Source: Prochlorococcus sp. AG-363-K07
GTDB taxonomy: Bacteria; Cyanobacteriota; Cyanobacteriia; PCC-6307; Cyanobiaceae
Reading direction: 5' to 3'
Length of the DNA stretch: 64,000 nucleotides
Assembly (NCBI GenBank): GCA_003280225.1
Contig: QCFO01000006.1
Location: forward strand, 25,959 to 89,958
Each line of letters begins with the position of its first letter. The stretch's first letter is position 1. The notes beneath the pieces were generated by a model. It did no database searches. It was given only the letters and a program-made list of their open reading frames with translations, and was not told where the DNA came from. Positions 41,430 to 50,902 of the stretch are shown here, one piece after another. The position numbers and the translations under genes were made by a program.

Positions 41430-42599
41430 ATGGCCTTGAAATCTCTAAAGGTTCGCCCAGTTGTCGTAATAGGTGGAGGCTTTGCTGGATTAAAAACTGT
41501 GGTTTCTTTAACCGGTAATCGCCCCCAACCTCATGTGATTTTAATTGAGCCACGATCAAAGTTTGTTTTTCTACCTCTACTTTATGAGATTTTAAGTGGT
41601 GAGATTCAGGACTGGGAAGTCACATATGATTATCAGTCTTTACTTGGATCTCGTGGCATATCGTATATTCAAGATTCAGTTGTAAGAATTAACTCTAAAG
41701 ATCAAACAGTAGAACTATCATCAGGCTTAACTTTGGAATATGCAGAACTTGTGCTTTGTACTGGTTCAATTTCACATCGTATCAGCAAGTTTAAGTTTAA
41801 ATCAAATGCTTTAACTTTTAATGATTTGGAAGATGCAATAAAGCTAAGAGAGTTGATTTATAAGATTAAGAAAAGTACTTCTAAGTATAAGTCATTATGT
41901 ATTATTGGAGCAGGTCCAACAGGTGTTGAATTAGCTTGTAAGCTTGCTGATATATTTAATGGTAAGGTCAAGATCCACTTAGTTGATTTGGGATCTAAGG
42001 TTTTATCATTTGGTCAGTCTTTTAATCAAGAACAGGTTGAATCATCTTTGCAAAAGCGAGGAATTATGGTTCATCTTAATACAACTGCAATTCCAAAAAG
42101 TGCTGACATTGTTCAACTTCAAAATATTGGTTTCGAAGATGTTCAATCCTTTGATTTAAGGCATAACGGTTTGATTTGTACAGCTGGTAGAACACCTTCT
42201 ATTCCAGATCTGTGTCCTGAAGTGCCATTGAAAAATGGTAGATTGCCTATTGATGAATACTTGCAGGTTATTGGGACTCGAAACTTTTTTGCATTAGGAG
42301 ATGTGGCAATTTTTGAGAAGGAACCATTCCCTTCGAATGCTCAAGTGGCTATCCAGCAGGGTGAAATTGCTGCTCAAAACCTTTTAGCCCTTAGACGTTG
42401 TGAAATGTTAATTCCATTTCAGTATTGTGATTTGGGTGAAATGCTTAGTTTGGGTATAGGAGAAGCAACCATTACAGGATTAGGATTAACAATCTCAGGT
42501 CCTTTGGCTTTTCAAATTAGAAGGATGACGTATTTGCTAAGAACTCCCAGTAAATCGTTAGGTTTGAGATCAGCTAGTGCTTGGTTTTTAAGTAATTGA
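41430..42599 (+). CDS. type II NAD(P)H dehydrogenase (NDH-2-like)
   Basis: 389 aa; VVIGGGFAGLKTV, IIGAGPTGVELA, FALGDVA. Confidence 0.93.
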   Translation: MALKSLKVRPVVVIGGGFAGLKTVVSLTGNRPQPHVILIEPRSKFVFLPLLYEILSGEIQDWEVTYDYQSLLGSRGISYIQDSVVRINSKDQTVELSSGLTLEYAELVLCTGSISHRISKFKFKSNALTFNDLEDAIKLRELIYKIKKSTSKYKSLCIIGAGPTGVELACKLADIFNGKVKIHLVDLGSKVLSFGQSFNQEQVESSLQKRGIMVHLNTTAIPKSADIVQLQNIGFEDVQSFDLRHNGLICTAGRTPSIPDLCPEVPLKNGRLPIDEYLQVIGTRNFFALGDVAIFEKEPFPSNAQVAIQQGEIAAQNLLALRRCEMLIPFQYCDLGEMLSLGIGEATITGLGLTISGPLAFQIRRMTYLLRTPSKSLGLRSASAWFLSN

Positions 42600-44281
42600 A
42601 ACAGGCCCACCTAATTGGAAGGCTCAAGGGATTAAGACACTCCCAACGAAGACGCTTAGACAGTCTTCTGCATAGAAGGCATCCACTGAAAAACTGTGCT
42701 GATTTTTCAACTCTTGATCGTCTTGCTGAAGAAGTTGTTGATTTGCACCAATCTCTCCATCTTCTGATTGACCTGAAAGGACTTTCTCGGTTTCTTTGCG
42801 TCGGCCCTTTAGAAAGCTCTGAGCAATTTCTTTCTTATTACCCGCAGAAAAGAGTTGGTGCAATGAGAGGTTTGCGTTTGATTAGTTGCCCTTTTTCTAC
42901 GGTAAGAAGAGGTTTGGATCCAGATCAACGAGATTCAATGGTTGCTTTAGAACTGTTGCCAATTTTTTGGTTGAGATTTTCGCCTATAGCTCAGACCAGT
43001 GGATTCAAATCTGCGTCAATTTGGACTCTTGATCAGAAGGGAGATAGAGGTTGGATTGTGAGTGAACAGAAGGATTTGCGAGCTTTATGTGAAGCCTCGT
43101 TACCTGAGCAGATTTCACGAAATGATGTATCTGTGGACCGTTCTAGTTCACAGGAAAAAGTCTTATTACTCACTCTCAATTCTAAGGATGTAAGTAAAAG
43201 TCAGCGTGACTTGGCTGAGTTGGAAGGTTTAGTGCGGAGTGCAGGAGCTAGCCCAGTCTCAATAGTCAGTCAAAAACAAGGATCTTTTAATCCGCAAACC
43301 ATTTGGGGTATGGGTAAATTGCAAGAAGTTGCTTTAGCAGTAAGAAGAACAGATGCAAATTTAGTTATTGTTGATCGAGAATTGACTCCTGTTCAAGCCA
43401 GGAACTTGGAGAGAGTCTTGGTTTGTCCTGTGATGGATAGGAGCGAATTGATTCTTGATATTTTTGCAAAACGGGCTTCTACCTCGACAGGACGTCTTCA
43501 GGTTGAGCTGGCTCAACTTCGATATAGGAAGCCAAGGTTGATCGGTCGGGGGAAGAGTCTTTCTAGGCAAGGTGGTGGAATAGGGACGCGAGGACCAGGT
43601 GAAACTAAATTGGAGAAAGATCGTCGAGCAATCGAGAGGCGTATAGAACGTCTTGTTAAAGAGTTAAAACAACTAAAACAGCATCGTTCCAGGATTCGTC
43701 AACGCAGAAAGAACTTGCCTTCTGCTGCACTAGTGGGTTACACCAATGCGGGAAAGTCTTCTTTGTTAAATGCTTTATGTGGGTTAAATTCTGAAAGTAA
43801 AGTTTTTGTCGAGAATAAACTTTTTGCAACTTTAGACCCAGCAACTCGCAGATTGGTCTTGCCTCAGGCTTGTGCTGCTCCTAAGCAAGTATTGATCACA
43901 GACACCGTTGGCTTTATTCGCGAGTTGCCTGAAACTTTGATGGAGGCTTTTCAAGCGACTCTTGAACAAACTATTGATGCAGATGTCTTATTACTTTTAG
44001 TGGACCTCTCCAACCCTAATTGGCGCTCACACTTAAAAACTGTCAATCAACTCCTTGACTCATTAAATGCTAATACTTGCCGTCAAGTGATTGCTAATAA
44101 AATTGATTGTTGTGAAAGTAGCTCACTTGAGGAAATTAGTTGTATGGATAACAATGTGATTTATGTATCTGCTACTTCTGGGGCAGGTTTACAAGGTCTT
44201 AAGCTTTGGCTCTATGAAAAGTTTTGGGGTGTTAGTTCTGAGTTGCCTTTAATGCAAAACTTTAAATGTGAGTATGAGTGA
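42596..44281 (+). CDS. hflX: HflX GTPase with long N-terminal extension
   Basis: 561 aa; GKSLSRQGGGIGTRGPGETKLEKDRR, LVGYTNAGKSSLLNAL, DTVGFIRELPETLMEAFQATLEQT. Confidence 0.95.
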   Translation: MKQAHLIGRLKGLRHSQRRRLDSLLHRRHPLKNCADFSTLDRLAEEVVDLHQSLHLLIDLKGLSRFLCVGPLESSEQFLSYYPQKRVGAMRGLRLISCPFSTVRRGLDPDQRDSMVALELLPIFWLRFSPIAQTSGFKSASIWTLDQKGDRGWIVSEQKDLRALCEASLPEQISRNDVSVDRSSSQEKVLLLTLNSKDVSKSQRDLAELEGLVRSAGASPVSIVSQKQGSFNPQTIWGMGKLQEVALAVRRTDANLVIVDRELTPVQARNLERVLVCPVMDRSELILDIFAKRASTSTGRLQVELAQLRYRKPRLIGRGKSLSRQGGGIGTRGPGETKLEKDRRAIERRIERLVKELKQLKQHRSRIRQRRKNLPSAALVGYTNAGKSSLLNALCGLNSESKVFVENKLFATLDPATRRLVLPQACAAPKQVLITDTVGFIRELPETLMEAFQATLEQTIDADVLLLLVDLSNPNWRSHLKTVNQLLDSLNANTCRQVIANKIDCCESSSLEEISCMDNNVIYVSATSGAGLQGLKLWLYEKFWGVSSELPLMQNFKCEYE

Positions 44282-46094
44282 GCTAAACGCTGTGATGCAG
44301 AATCCGCAAGCGCTAATAACGCTTGCAGTTTTATTGCTTGCTGTGGTGCTTTTCATCAGCAGTGCATTGGCTCCGGAACTAACTGGTCTTTTGAGTGTTG
44401 CTTTACTAATTGCCACTGGTGTTCTGACCCCACAAAAGGCATTAGCTGGTTTTGGCAGCCCTGCTCTAATTACTTTGATGGGTTTGTTTGCAGTTTCTGC
44501 AGCATTATTTAGAAGTGGAGCTTTAGATCGCCTCAGGGAATTAATTGCTTCAGAACGAATTCGAACTCCGCGACGTTTAATTGCATTATTGGGTTTTGTA
44601 GTGGCTCCAATTTCAGGAGTTGTTCCAAATACTCCAGTGGTAGCTTCATTATTGCCCGTTATAGAAGCCTGGTGTATTCGCCGAGGTCTTTCTCCTTCGC
44701 GAGTCTTACTGCCCCTTTCCTTTGCAACAGTCTTAGGAGGCACTCTTACTCTGTTAGGCAGCTCAGTTAATTTGTTGGTCAGTGATATTAGTGAGCAACT
44801 AGGTTATGGCTCCTTGGAGTTATTTAGTTTTACTGCAATAGGTGTCCCGATATGGATAGTTGGAGCTTTGTACATGTTGTTAGCTCCTAAAGGTCTACTT
44901 CCAGATCGAGGGAGTGATACAAATCAACTTGTAGCAAGCATTGATCAAACTGGTTATTTCACTGAGGTCACTATTCCTGATAATTCAAATTTGGTAGGAC
45001 AGTCATTGCATAACAGTCGTTTGCAGCGGCGTTTTGATGTAGATGTTTTGGAGTTGCAAAGAGGTCAGCAAAGACTCCTACCTCCTTTAGCTGATCGGAC
45101 CTTTCAGCCTGGAGATCGGTTGTTGCTGCGTGTTACTAGAGGAGATTTATTGCGTTTGCAGCAGGAACATACAGTCCAATTGGCTCAAAGAACTTCTGGT
45201 GATGCATTAAATAAAACATCTATTCTTTCAGGGGATGGTAAGAAAACTGTGGAAGTTTTGCTCCCATCAGGATCAACTTTGGCTGGAGCGAGTTTGCGTG
45301 AATTACGCTTTCGTCAACGGCATAATGCGACTGTCTTAGCACTGAGACGTGGGCAGCAAACAGTTCAAGAGAGACTTGGTCAAGCGGTTTTGAAGGAGGG
45401 AGATGTTTTGTTGTTACAGGCTCCTCTTGACTCTATTAGGGGTTTGCAGGCAAGTAATGACTTGCTTGTATTGGATCAATTAGAAAGTGATTTACCAACT
45501 GTTAGCCGTAAGCCAATAGCGATAGGAATTGCCTTGTCGATGCTTTTAGTTCCCACTGTTACTTCTTTACCTCTGGTTGCTGCGGTTCTGTTAGCCGTCA
45601 TTGCAATGGTTATAGGTGGGTGTATTCGTCCTAAAGAAGTTCAACAATCTGTTCGGCTTGATGTAATTCTTCTTTTAGGTTCTCTTTCTAGTTTTAGTGT
45701 TGCTATGCAAGACACTGGTCTTGCAGATGCTTTAGCCAGCATCCTTGAGTATTGGCTGGCAGACTTACCAACTTATACAGCTTTATTAATGGTCTTCTTG
45801 GCAACGACCATTTTGACTCAAATAATTAGTAACGCAGCTTCGGTTGCACTTTTTGCACCTGTGGCAATACAACTATCAGGAAATATGGATTTGCCTCCTA
45901 CTGCTCTTTTGATAACAGTTTTGTTTGGCGCCAGTCAGTCTTTTCTTACCCCTATGGGATATCAAACTAATTTGATGGTTTTTGGACCTGGTCGTTATCG
46001 CTTTTTGGATGTTACACGTTATGGAATCGGCTTGACAGTATTAATGACTTTTATTATTCCAGGATTAATTCTTTGGAAATACGGAGGACAATGA
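44268..46094 (+). CDS. SLC13-family permease with two internal RCK-C (TrkA-C) domains
   Basis: 608 aa; PELTGLLSVALLIATGVLTPQKALAGF, ISGVVPNTPVVASLLP, tandem TrkA-C-like repeats (DNSNLVGQSLHNSRLQRRFDVDVLELQRG..). Confidence 0.9.
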   Translation: MSMSELNAVMQNPQALITLAVLLLAVVLFISSALAPELTGLLSVALLIATGVLTPQKALAGFGSPALITLMGLFAVSAALFRSGALDRLRELIASERIRTPRRLIALLGFVVAPISGVVPNTPVVASLLPVIEAWCIRRGLSPSRVLLPLSFATVLGGTLTLLGSSVNLLVSDISEQLGYGSLELFSFTAIGVPIWIVGALYMLLAPKGLLPDRGSDTNQLVASIDQTGYFTEVTIPDNSNLVGQSLHNSRLQRRFDVDVLELQRGQQRLLPPLADRTFQPGDRLLLRVTRGDLLRLQQEHTVQLAQRTSGDALNKTSILSGDGKKTVEVLLPSGSTLAGASLRELRFRQRHNATVLALRRGQQTVQERLGQAVLKEGDVLLLQAPLDSIRGLQASNDLLVLDQLESDLPTVSRKPIAIGIALSMLLVPTVTSLPLVAAVLLAVIAMVIGGCIRPKEVQQSVRLDVILLLGSLSSFSVAMQDTGLADALASILEYWLADLPTYTALLMVFLATTILTQIISNAASVALFAPVAIQLSGNMDLPPTALLITVLFGASQSFLTPMGYQTNLMVFGPGRYRFLDVTRYGIGLTVLMTFIIPGLILWKYGGQ

Positions 46095-46163
46095 ATACGC
46101 TAGATTTTGCAACTATTAAGATGGCAACATTGTTTTTAAAATTATCAACTGTGCTATTGAGAA

Positions 46164-47567
46164 GTGCCTCTTTCTAAAGCTGTATCTAGGACTCAAACTT
46201 GGTACCGTCATATGACGGTACCCCAATTCACTGTTGTTACTGGATTGTTAGTTATTCTTTTGGGTACATATCTTATTTCTTTACCTATTTGTTCAAATGG
46301 CAGCGTTGGTTTGTGGGAGGCATTCTTTACCGCTACATCAGCAATTACCGTCACAGGTTTGACAATTATCGATGTTGGTAAGGATTTGACCTTTGTTGGC
46401 CAGGTTGTACTTGCAGGAATGCTATTAATTGGAGGATTGGGTTTAATGGCTATTACTACTTTCCTTCAAGGATTTGTAGTCAGTGGAACTGAGTTGCGCT
46501 GCCGCTTGGATCGAGGTGGAACATTGGATGAATTTGGTGTTGGCGGCGTTGGTAGGACTTTTCGGGGTATTGCACTTACTGCTGCGGTTCTAATTTTGAT
46601 CGGTGCAAGTATTCTTTATTGCTTTGGATTTAATGACATTTCAAATACTGGAGAAAGGCTTTGGGCTGCTTTGTTTCATAGCATTTCTGCATATAACAAT
46701 GCAGGCTTTGGCCTCTGGTCAAATAGTATGGAAGTTTATAGAACCAATTGGGTAGTTAATTTAGTCATTATTACATTAATTATTCTTGGTGGTTTGGGCT
46801 GGAGAGTAACAAGTGACCTTTGGATGCATCGAAGAAATTTAAACCGGCGTCAGTTGAGCCTTCATACGCGATTAGTTTTGCGAACATCTTGTTTTTTGAT
46901 TTTTATTGGAACATTTGGATTATTTGTGACTGAATCTTTAGCTAATGGAAATTTCTTTGCAGAAATTCCATGGCAAGATCGTTTTCCGGCTGTGTTTTTT
47001 GAATCAATCAGTGCAAGAACTGCTGGCTTTACAAGTATCCCTTTGTCAACACAAACAATTTCTGATTCAGGACTTTTACTTTTAATGGCTTTGATGTTTA
47101 TAGGAGCAAGTCCAGGTGGAACTGGTGGTGGAATAAAAACAACAACTGTGGCAGCTCTGATGGCTGCCACACGTTCTACGTTAAGGGGGCAGAATGATAT
47201 TATTTTACGTAATCGTCAAATCGATGACAAGGTCGTTTTAAAAGCTGTAGGCATCACTGTAGGTTCCTTACTTTTTGTATTAATGATGGCTTTGGTGCTT
47301 AGTATTTCTAGCAATTTCGGTCAACAAGATTCTTTTTCTTTTTTGGAGATGCTATTCACTTGTGTTTCTGCTTTCGCCACGGTGGGTTTTGATCTTGGTG
47401 TTACAGAGAATCTCGGACATTTCGGACAGTTTGTTCTTGTGGTGGGGATGTTTGTTGGAAGGTTGGGTATTTTGTTGTTGCTAAGTGCTATCTGGGAAGC
47501 TTTGAATAGAGGAAGTTTGCACAAACACAATCGAGTGGGCTATCCCCGAGAGGAGCTTTATGTCTAA
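46164..47567 (+). CDS. ktrB: TrkH/KtrB family K+ transporter membrane subunit
   Basis: 467 aa; TATSAITVTGLTI, HSISAYNNAGFGL, GASPGGTGGGIKTTT, SAFATVGFDLG (four pore loops). Confidence 0.93.
   Translation: MPLSKAVSRTQTWYRHMTVPQFTVVTGLLVILLGTYLISLPICSNGSVGLWEAFFTATSAITVTGLTIIDVGKDLTFVGQVVLAGMLLIGGLGLMAITTFLQGFVVSGTELRCRLDRGGTLDEFGVGGVGRTFRGIALTAAVLILIGASILYCFGFNDISNTGERLWAALFHSISAYNNAGFGLWSNSMEVYRTNWVVNLVIITLIILGGLGWRVTSDLWMHRRNLNRRQLSLHTRLVLRTSCFLIFIGTFGLFVTESLANGNFFAEIPWQDRFPAVFFESISARTAGFTSIPLSTQTISDSGLLLLMALMFIGASPGGTGGGIKTTTVAALMAATRSTLRGQNDIILRNRQIDDKVVLKAVGITVGSLLFVLMMALVLSISSNFGQQDSFSFLEMLFTCVSAFATVGFDLGVTENLGHFGQFVLVVGMFVGRLGILLLLSAIWEALNRGSLHKHNRVGYPREELYV
46201..46222. repeat. perfect 22-bp palindrome GGTACCGTCATATGACGGTACC
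   Basis: Sequence equals its own reverse complement; inside the 5' end of the ktrB ORF. Confidence 0.98.
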
Positions 47568-47590
47568 TCTGTCTTTTCTGAGGAGAAACA

Positions 47591-48361
47591 ATGAGTGATT
47601 GGTGGCAGTGGTCTCCCCGTAAGGAGAGTGAAGAACGCGGATTTGCTGTTGTAGGGCTCGGTCGTTTTGGCAGTGCAGTTTGCCGAGAATTGATTCGTAA
47701 TGGAGAAGAGGTCTTGGCAGTGGATAAGGATGAGAAAGCGGTTGATGAATTGAGGCAGCTTGAGCCCTCTATTGAAGCTAGAACAGTGGATTCAACTGAA
47801 GAGGAGTCATTGCGTGAAGCGGGTGTTTTAGAAATGGGAACAGTAGTAGTAGGTATTAGCGAACCGATCGAAGCCAGTATTACGACTACATTGATTGTCA
47901 AAGATAGCCAAGGCAGTCAAGTCAGGAAGGTTATTGCAAGGGCTACTAGTGATTTGCATGAGAAAATGTTAATTCGAGTTGGGGCAGATAGGGTTGTTTT
48001 CCCTTCTCGAATGCAAGGGAAAAGGTTGGGATTGGAACTTGCTAGACCCAATCTGATAGAACGTTTGGAATTAGATGATCAAACAGGTATTGAAGAAATA
48101 TCAGTCCCAGAGCTTTTCGTAGGAAGATCACTTAGGGAGCTTAATTTTCGTCGAGATTATAAAGTCCTTGTTTTAGCCGCTGGACCAGCTGAAAATTTAG
48201 CGATGACTCCACCAGCTTCATATGTTCTTCAAAAAGATCATGTTCTTGTAGTTATGGGAGAAAAACAATTTTTAGAAGCTTTACCTGAAGCATTGCCACA
48301 AGATTTAGAGTCTGATGAAGATGTACAAGATCAACAATCCATAGATTCAACCTCTAACTAA
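47591..48361 (+). CDS. ktrA: KtrA/TrkA K+ channel regulatory RCK protein
   Basis: 256 aa; FAVVGLGRFGSAVCREL Rossmann motif and RCK-C. Confidence 0.93.
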   Translation: MSDWWQWSPRKESEERGFAVVGLGRFGSAVCRELIRNGEEVLAVDKDEKAVDELRQLEPSIEARTVDSTEEESLREAGVLEMGTVVVGISEPIEASITTTLIVKDSQGSQVRKVIARATSDLHEKMLIRVGADRVVFPSRMQGKRLGLELARPNLIERLELDDQTGIEEISVPELFVGRSLRELNFRRDYKVLVLAAGPAENLAMTPPASYVLQKDHVLVVMGEKQFLEALPEALPQDLESDEDVQDQQSIDSTSN

Positions 48362-48364
48362 TTT

Positions 48365-49504
48365 ATGCGGGTATTGGGGCTAATGAGTGGCACCAGTGCA
48401 GATGGTGTTGATGCTGTCTTAGCTGAATTTACTGGGAATCCTTCGAAGCCAAAATGGAAATATCTGAATATAGCTTCAGTTTCATATCCCAATGATTTAA
48501 GACAGTTAGTTCTTGATATCGGTCAGGGATTAAAGGTATCCAGTAAGGAATGGTTGAATTTGTCAGAAGAAATTACTGGGCTACATGCTCAAGCTGGATT
48601 GGCTTGTGATCCAAAGGGGTTGGCAGAATTGATTGGTTGTCATGGTCAGACTGTTTGGCATTCTCCACCGACTGCCATTCATAGCGGGGGAAGCCTGCAA
48701 TTGCTTCAAGGGCCATTACTTGCACAATTGTTGAATTGCCCTGTGATTTTTGACTTCAGAGCTGCAGATGTTGTTTTAGGAGGTCATGGAGCCCCTTTGG
48801 TACCAAAAATGGATGCTGCATTATTTGGTGCAGGCAAAGGTTGGCGGGCAATTTTAAATCTTGGGGGAATAGCCAATCTCACTTTTATTCCGCCTGAAAA
48901 TGGACCTGATCAATATGCTTTTGTTGTTGGTTGGGATTGCGGACCTGCGAATACACTCGTTGATTTTGCGGTTCACCAGATAACTAATGGGGAGCTTACT
49001 TATGATGTAAATGGTTTAATTGCAGCTCAGGGACATGCTGACGAACTAATCATTCAAAGGTGGATAAAAGAACCTTTTTTTCAGAGGAATCCACCCAAAT
49101 CTACAGGCAGAGAACAATTTGGGAGACGAGATTTAAAACATCGAATGAAGGGGATGGCTAATCTCACCGGAGAGGATGTAGTAGCGACTCTGACTGCTTT
49201 TACAGCTGCTGTGGTAGCTAATGACTTGAATAATTTTTATGCTGCTCACAAGATTCGCCCAGTTGAATTATTGGTTTCAGGGGGCGGTTGTAATAACCCT
49301 ATAATGTTGAGTGAATTGAGGAAGAGATGTCTAGGTTTAAGAGTGGTGTCTGTGGCTGAGCTAGGTATCCCAGTACAAGCGAGAGAGGCTTTGTCTTTTG
49401 GATTGTTGGCCTGGTGGCATGTGCGTAAGTATCCAGGCAATTTACCTCAAGTAACAGGCGCTAAGAGCTCAGCAGTATTAGGCATTAGAGCCGACCCTGT
49501 TTAG
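48365..49504 (+). CDS. anmK: anhydro-N-acetylmuramic acid kinase
   Basis: 379 aa; VLGLMSGTSADGVDAVLAEF, GCHGQTVWH, VSGGGCNNP. Confidence 0.96.
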   Translation: MRVLGLMSGTSADGVDAVLAEFTGNPSKPKWKYLNIASVSYPNDLRQLVLDIGQGLKVSSKEWLNLSEEITGLHAQAGLACDPKGLAELIGCHGQTVWHSPPTAIHSGGSLQLLQGPLLAQLLNCPVIFDFRAADVVLGGHGAPLVPKMDAALFGAGKGWRAILNLGGIANLTFIPPENGPDQYAFVVGWDCGPANTLVDFAVHQITNGELTYDVNGLIAAQGHADELIIQRWIKEPFFQRNPPKSTGREQFGRRDLKHRMKGMANLTGEDVVATLTAFTAAVVANDLNNFYAAHKIRPVELLVSGGGCNNPIMLSELRKRCLGLRVVSVAELGIPVQAREALSFGLLAWWHVRKYPGNLPQVTGAKSSAVLGIRADPV

Positions 49505-49535
49505 GCTAATCAGGTTTGATTGAACTGATTTGTTC

Positions 49536-49841
49536 TTATGGACGTTTCAGACGCAGACGTCGAGGAGCTCCTCTTAATCTACGAGAAGCTTGTGCTTCAA
49601 GCGCTGAGCGAAAACCCTCTGTACTAGTTATAGAAAGTGACGAGGCTTCTGCTCCGGAGGTAATTTGTACCTCTTCGTATTGTTTTACCCCTTCTTGAAT
49701 AAGTACTTTTGCCATATTACTGACGGTTCGAGACTCTCTTGCGGCTAAAGCGGAGAGTCGATTGCACAATTCTTCAGGCAGCACCACTTGAACTCTCGGA
49801 GATTTCGGTTTTCCGTTAGAAGAATTTTGTCGAGTGGCCAC
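49536..49841 (-). CDS. ribbon-helix-helix (CopG-like) small protein
   Basis: 101 aa; RVQVVLPEELCNRLSALAARESRTVSNMAKVLIQEGVKQYE. Confidence 0.75.
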   Translation of the reverse strand: MATRQNSSNGKPKSPRVQVVLPEELCNRLSALAARESRTVSNMAKVLIQEGVKQYEEVQITSGAEASSLSITSTEGFRSALEAQASRRLRGAPRRLRLKRP

Positions 49842-50039
49842 GACTAGACAAAAGTACTGGTTAATTAATAGTGTACATATGTGTGCAAGGGTAGTATCCA
49901 GTATTATGCTGCTTGAAGTGATCTGCTTTTTAACAACGATCAGTATTCAAGCTCTTGAGTGCTTTGAAAAGGTTGGTGATGACTGTCGTCAGCTTTCAGA
50001 GGCTCAAAGTTCGGATCCAGTCAGCTAAAGGAGTATTCA

Positions 50040-50399
50040 ATGACTAAGCCAAGCCTTCCTTCATCAGTGCGTTCTAAGCGCTCTAGAAAAGTTGCAGTTA
50101 CTAAAGAGTCAAAATCACATAGAACTGTTCGGAGACGTCAGAGTCACTCCGAAAATACTCATGTTTTGGTATCTGCAGTAATTAGTCCATATCTTCTTAC
50201 TCACCTGCATCATGTTCTCCAACGGGCGGAATATTGGGCTACGCAGGATGGCAGAACCGCTCAGGCTGCAAACTTTGCTCAATTGCGCAAAGTTTTATGC
50301 ATGGATGCAAGAAGTATGAAAGATGCTTCAGCAATTGGTCTGCGAGATAGTGACATTGAAAAGTTTCATGATTTAGGTATTGGTTCAAAAGTCGCTTAA
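50040..50399 (+). CDS. conserved hypothetical protein (cyanobacterial)
   Basis: 119 aa with basic N-terminus; no competing ORF. Confidence 0.65.
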   Translation: MTKPSLPSSVRSKRSRKVAVTKESKSHRTVRRRQSHSENTHVLVSAVISPYLLTHLHHVLQRAEYWATQDGRTAQAANFAQLRKVLCMDARSMKDASAIGLRDSDIEKFHDLGIGSKVA

Positions 50400-50428
50400 A
50401 TGAAATTGGTTTTTACAGAGTGGTTTTT

Positions 50429-50659
50429 ATGAGTAGTAATGTTGCTGAGCTTTACAAGCGCATCAAGTCTGATCCTCATCACAAGCAAGTGTTGTTTCGT
50501 CAGGCTTTGCAGGATCCGCAGGGCGCCTTAAGTGCTATCTGTGAAATTGGTAAGAACTTGGGCTTACCTGTTACCTCAGATGAAGTAAAGGCTTATTTGG
50601 CAGATATTGATGACGACGAAACAAAACAATGGCTTCTTAAAGCTCGTGGGGGCTTATAG
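50429..50659 (+). CDS. Nif11-like domain protein
   Basis: NVAELYKRIKSDPHHKQVLFRQALQDPQGALSAICEIGKNLGLPVTSDEVKAYL...ARGGL; ATG at 50429. Confidence 0.6.
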   Translation: MSSNVAELYKRIKSDPHHKQVLFRQALQDPQGALSAICEIGKNLGLPVTSDEVKAYLADIDDDETKQWLLKARGGL

Positions 50660-50825
50660 CATTTTTTGGCAATGTCTTTGTATCCTTTTGATGGATTATG
50701 GGAGTTTCTCGAGTGTCTCGGCGGTCATAACCGCCACCACCGGCCATAGTCCAAAAAAACCAATAACTTGGAATCGCGAGGCCTGCAGCTAGAGCTAAGG
50801 CAGTAATTTGTTCGAGTCTGAGCAT
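50637..50825 (-). CDS. possible small membrane protein
   Basis: 62 aa; LALAAGLAIPSYWFFWTMAGGGGYDRR; overlaps the end of the preceding CDS. Confidence 0.4.
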   Translation of the reverse strand: MLRLEQITALALAAGLAIPSYWFFWTMAGGGGYDRRDTRETPIIHQKDTKTLPKNAISPHEL

Positions 50826-50902
50826 GGTTGTATATCAGCATTATTTGATTCCATTCTCAACTTATCCAAGACGGATGATGTATTCATTGATTTGTTGGAA
50901 CA

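Noticed and set aside
44249-44743. 164-aa minus-strand ORF
   Set aside because: Antisense to the well-supported SLC13 permease; low-complexity basic translation with no family motif
47488-47901. 137-aa minus-strand ORF
   Set aside because: Antisense to ktrB/ktrA; Ser/Thr-rich translation typical of antisense shadow frames
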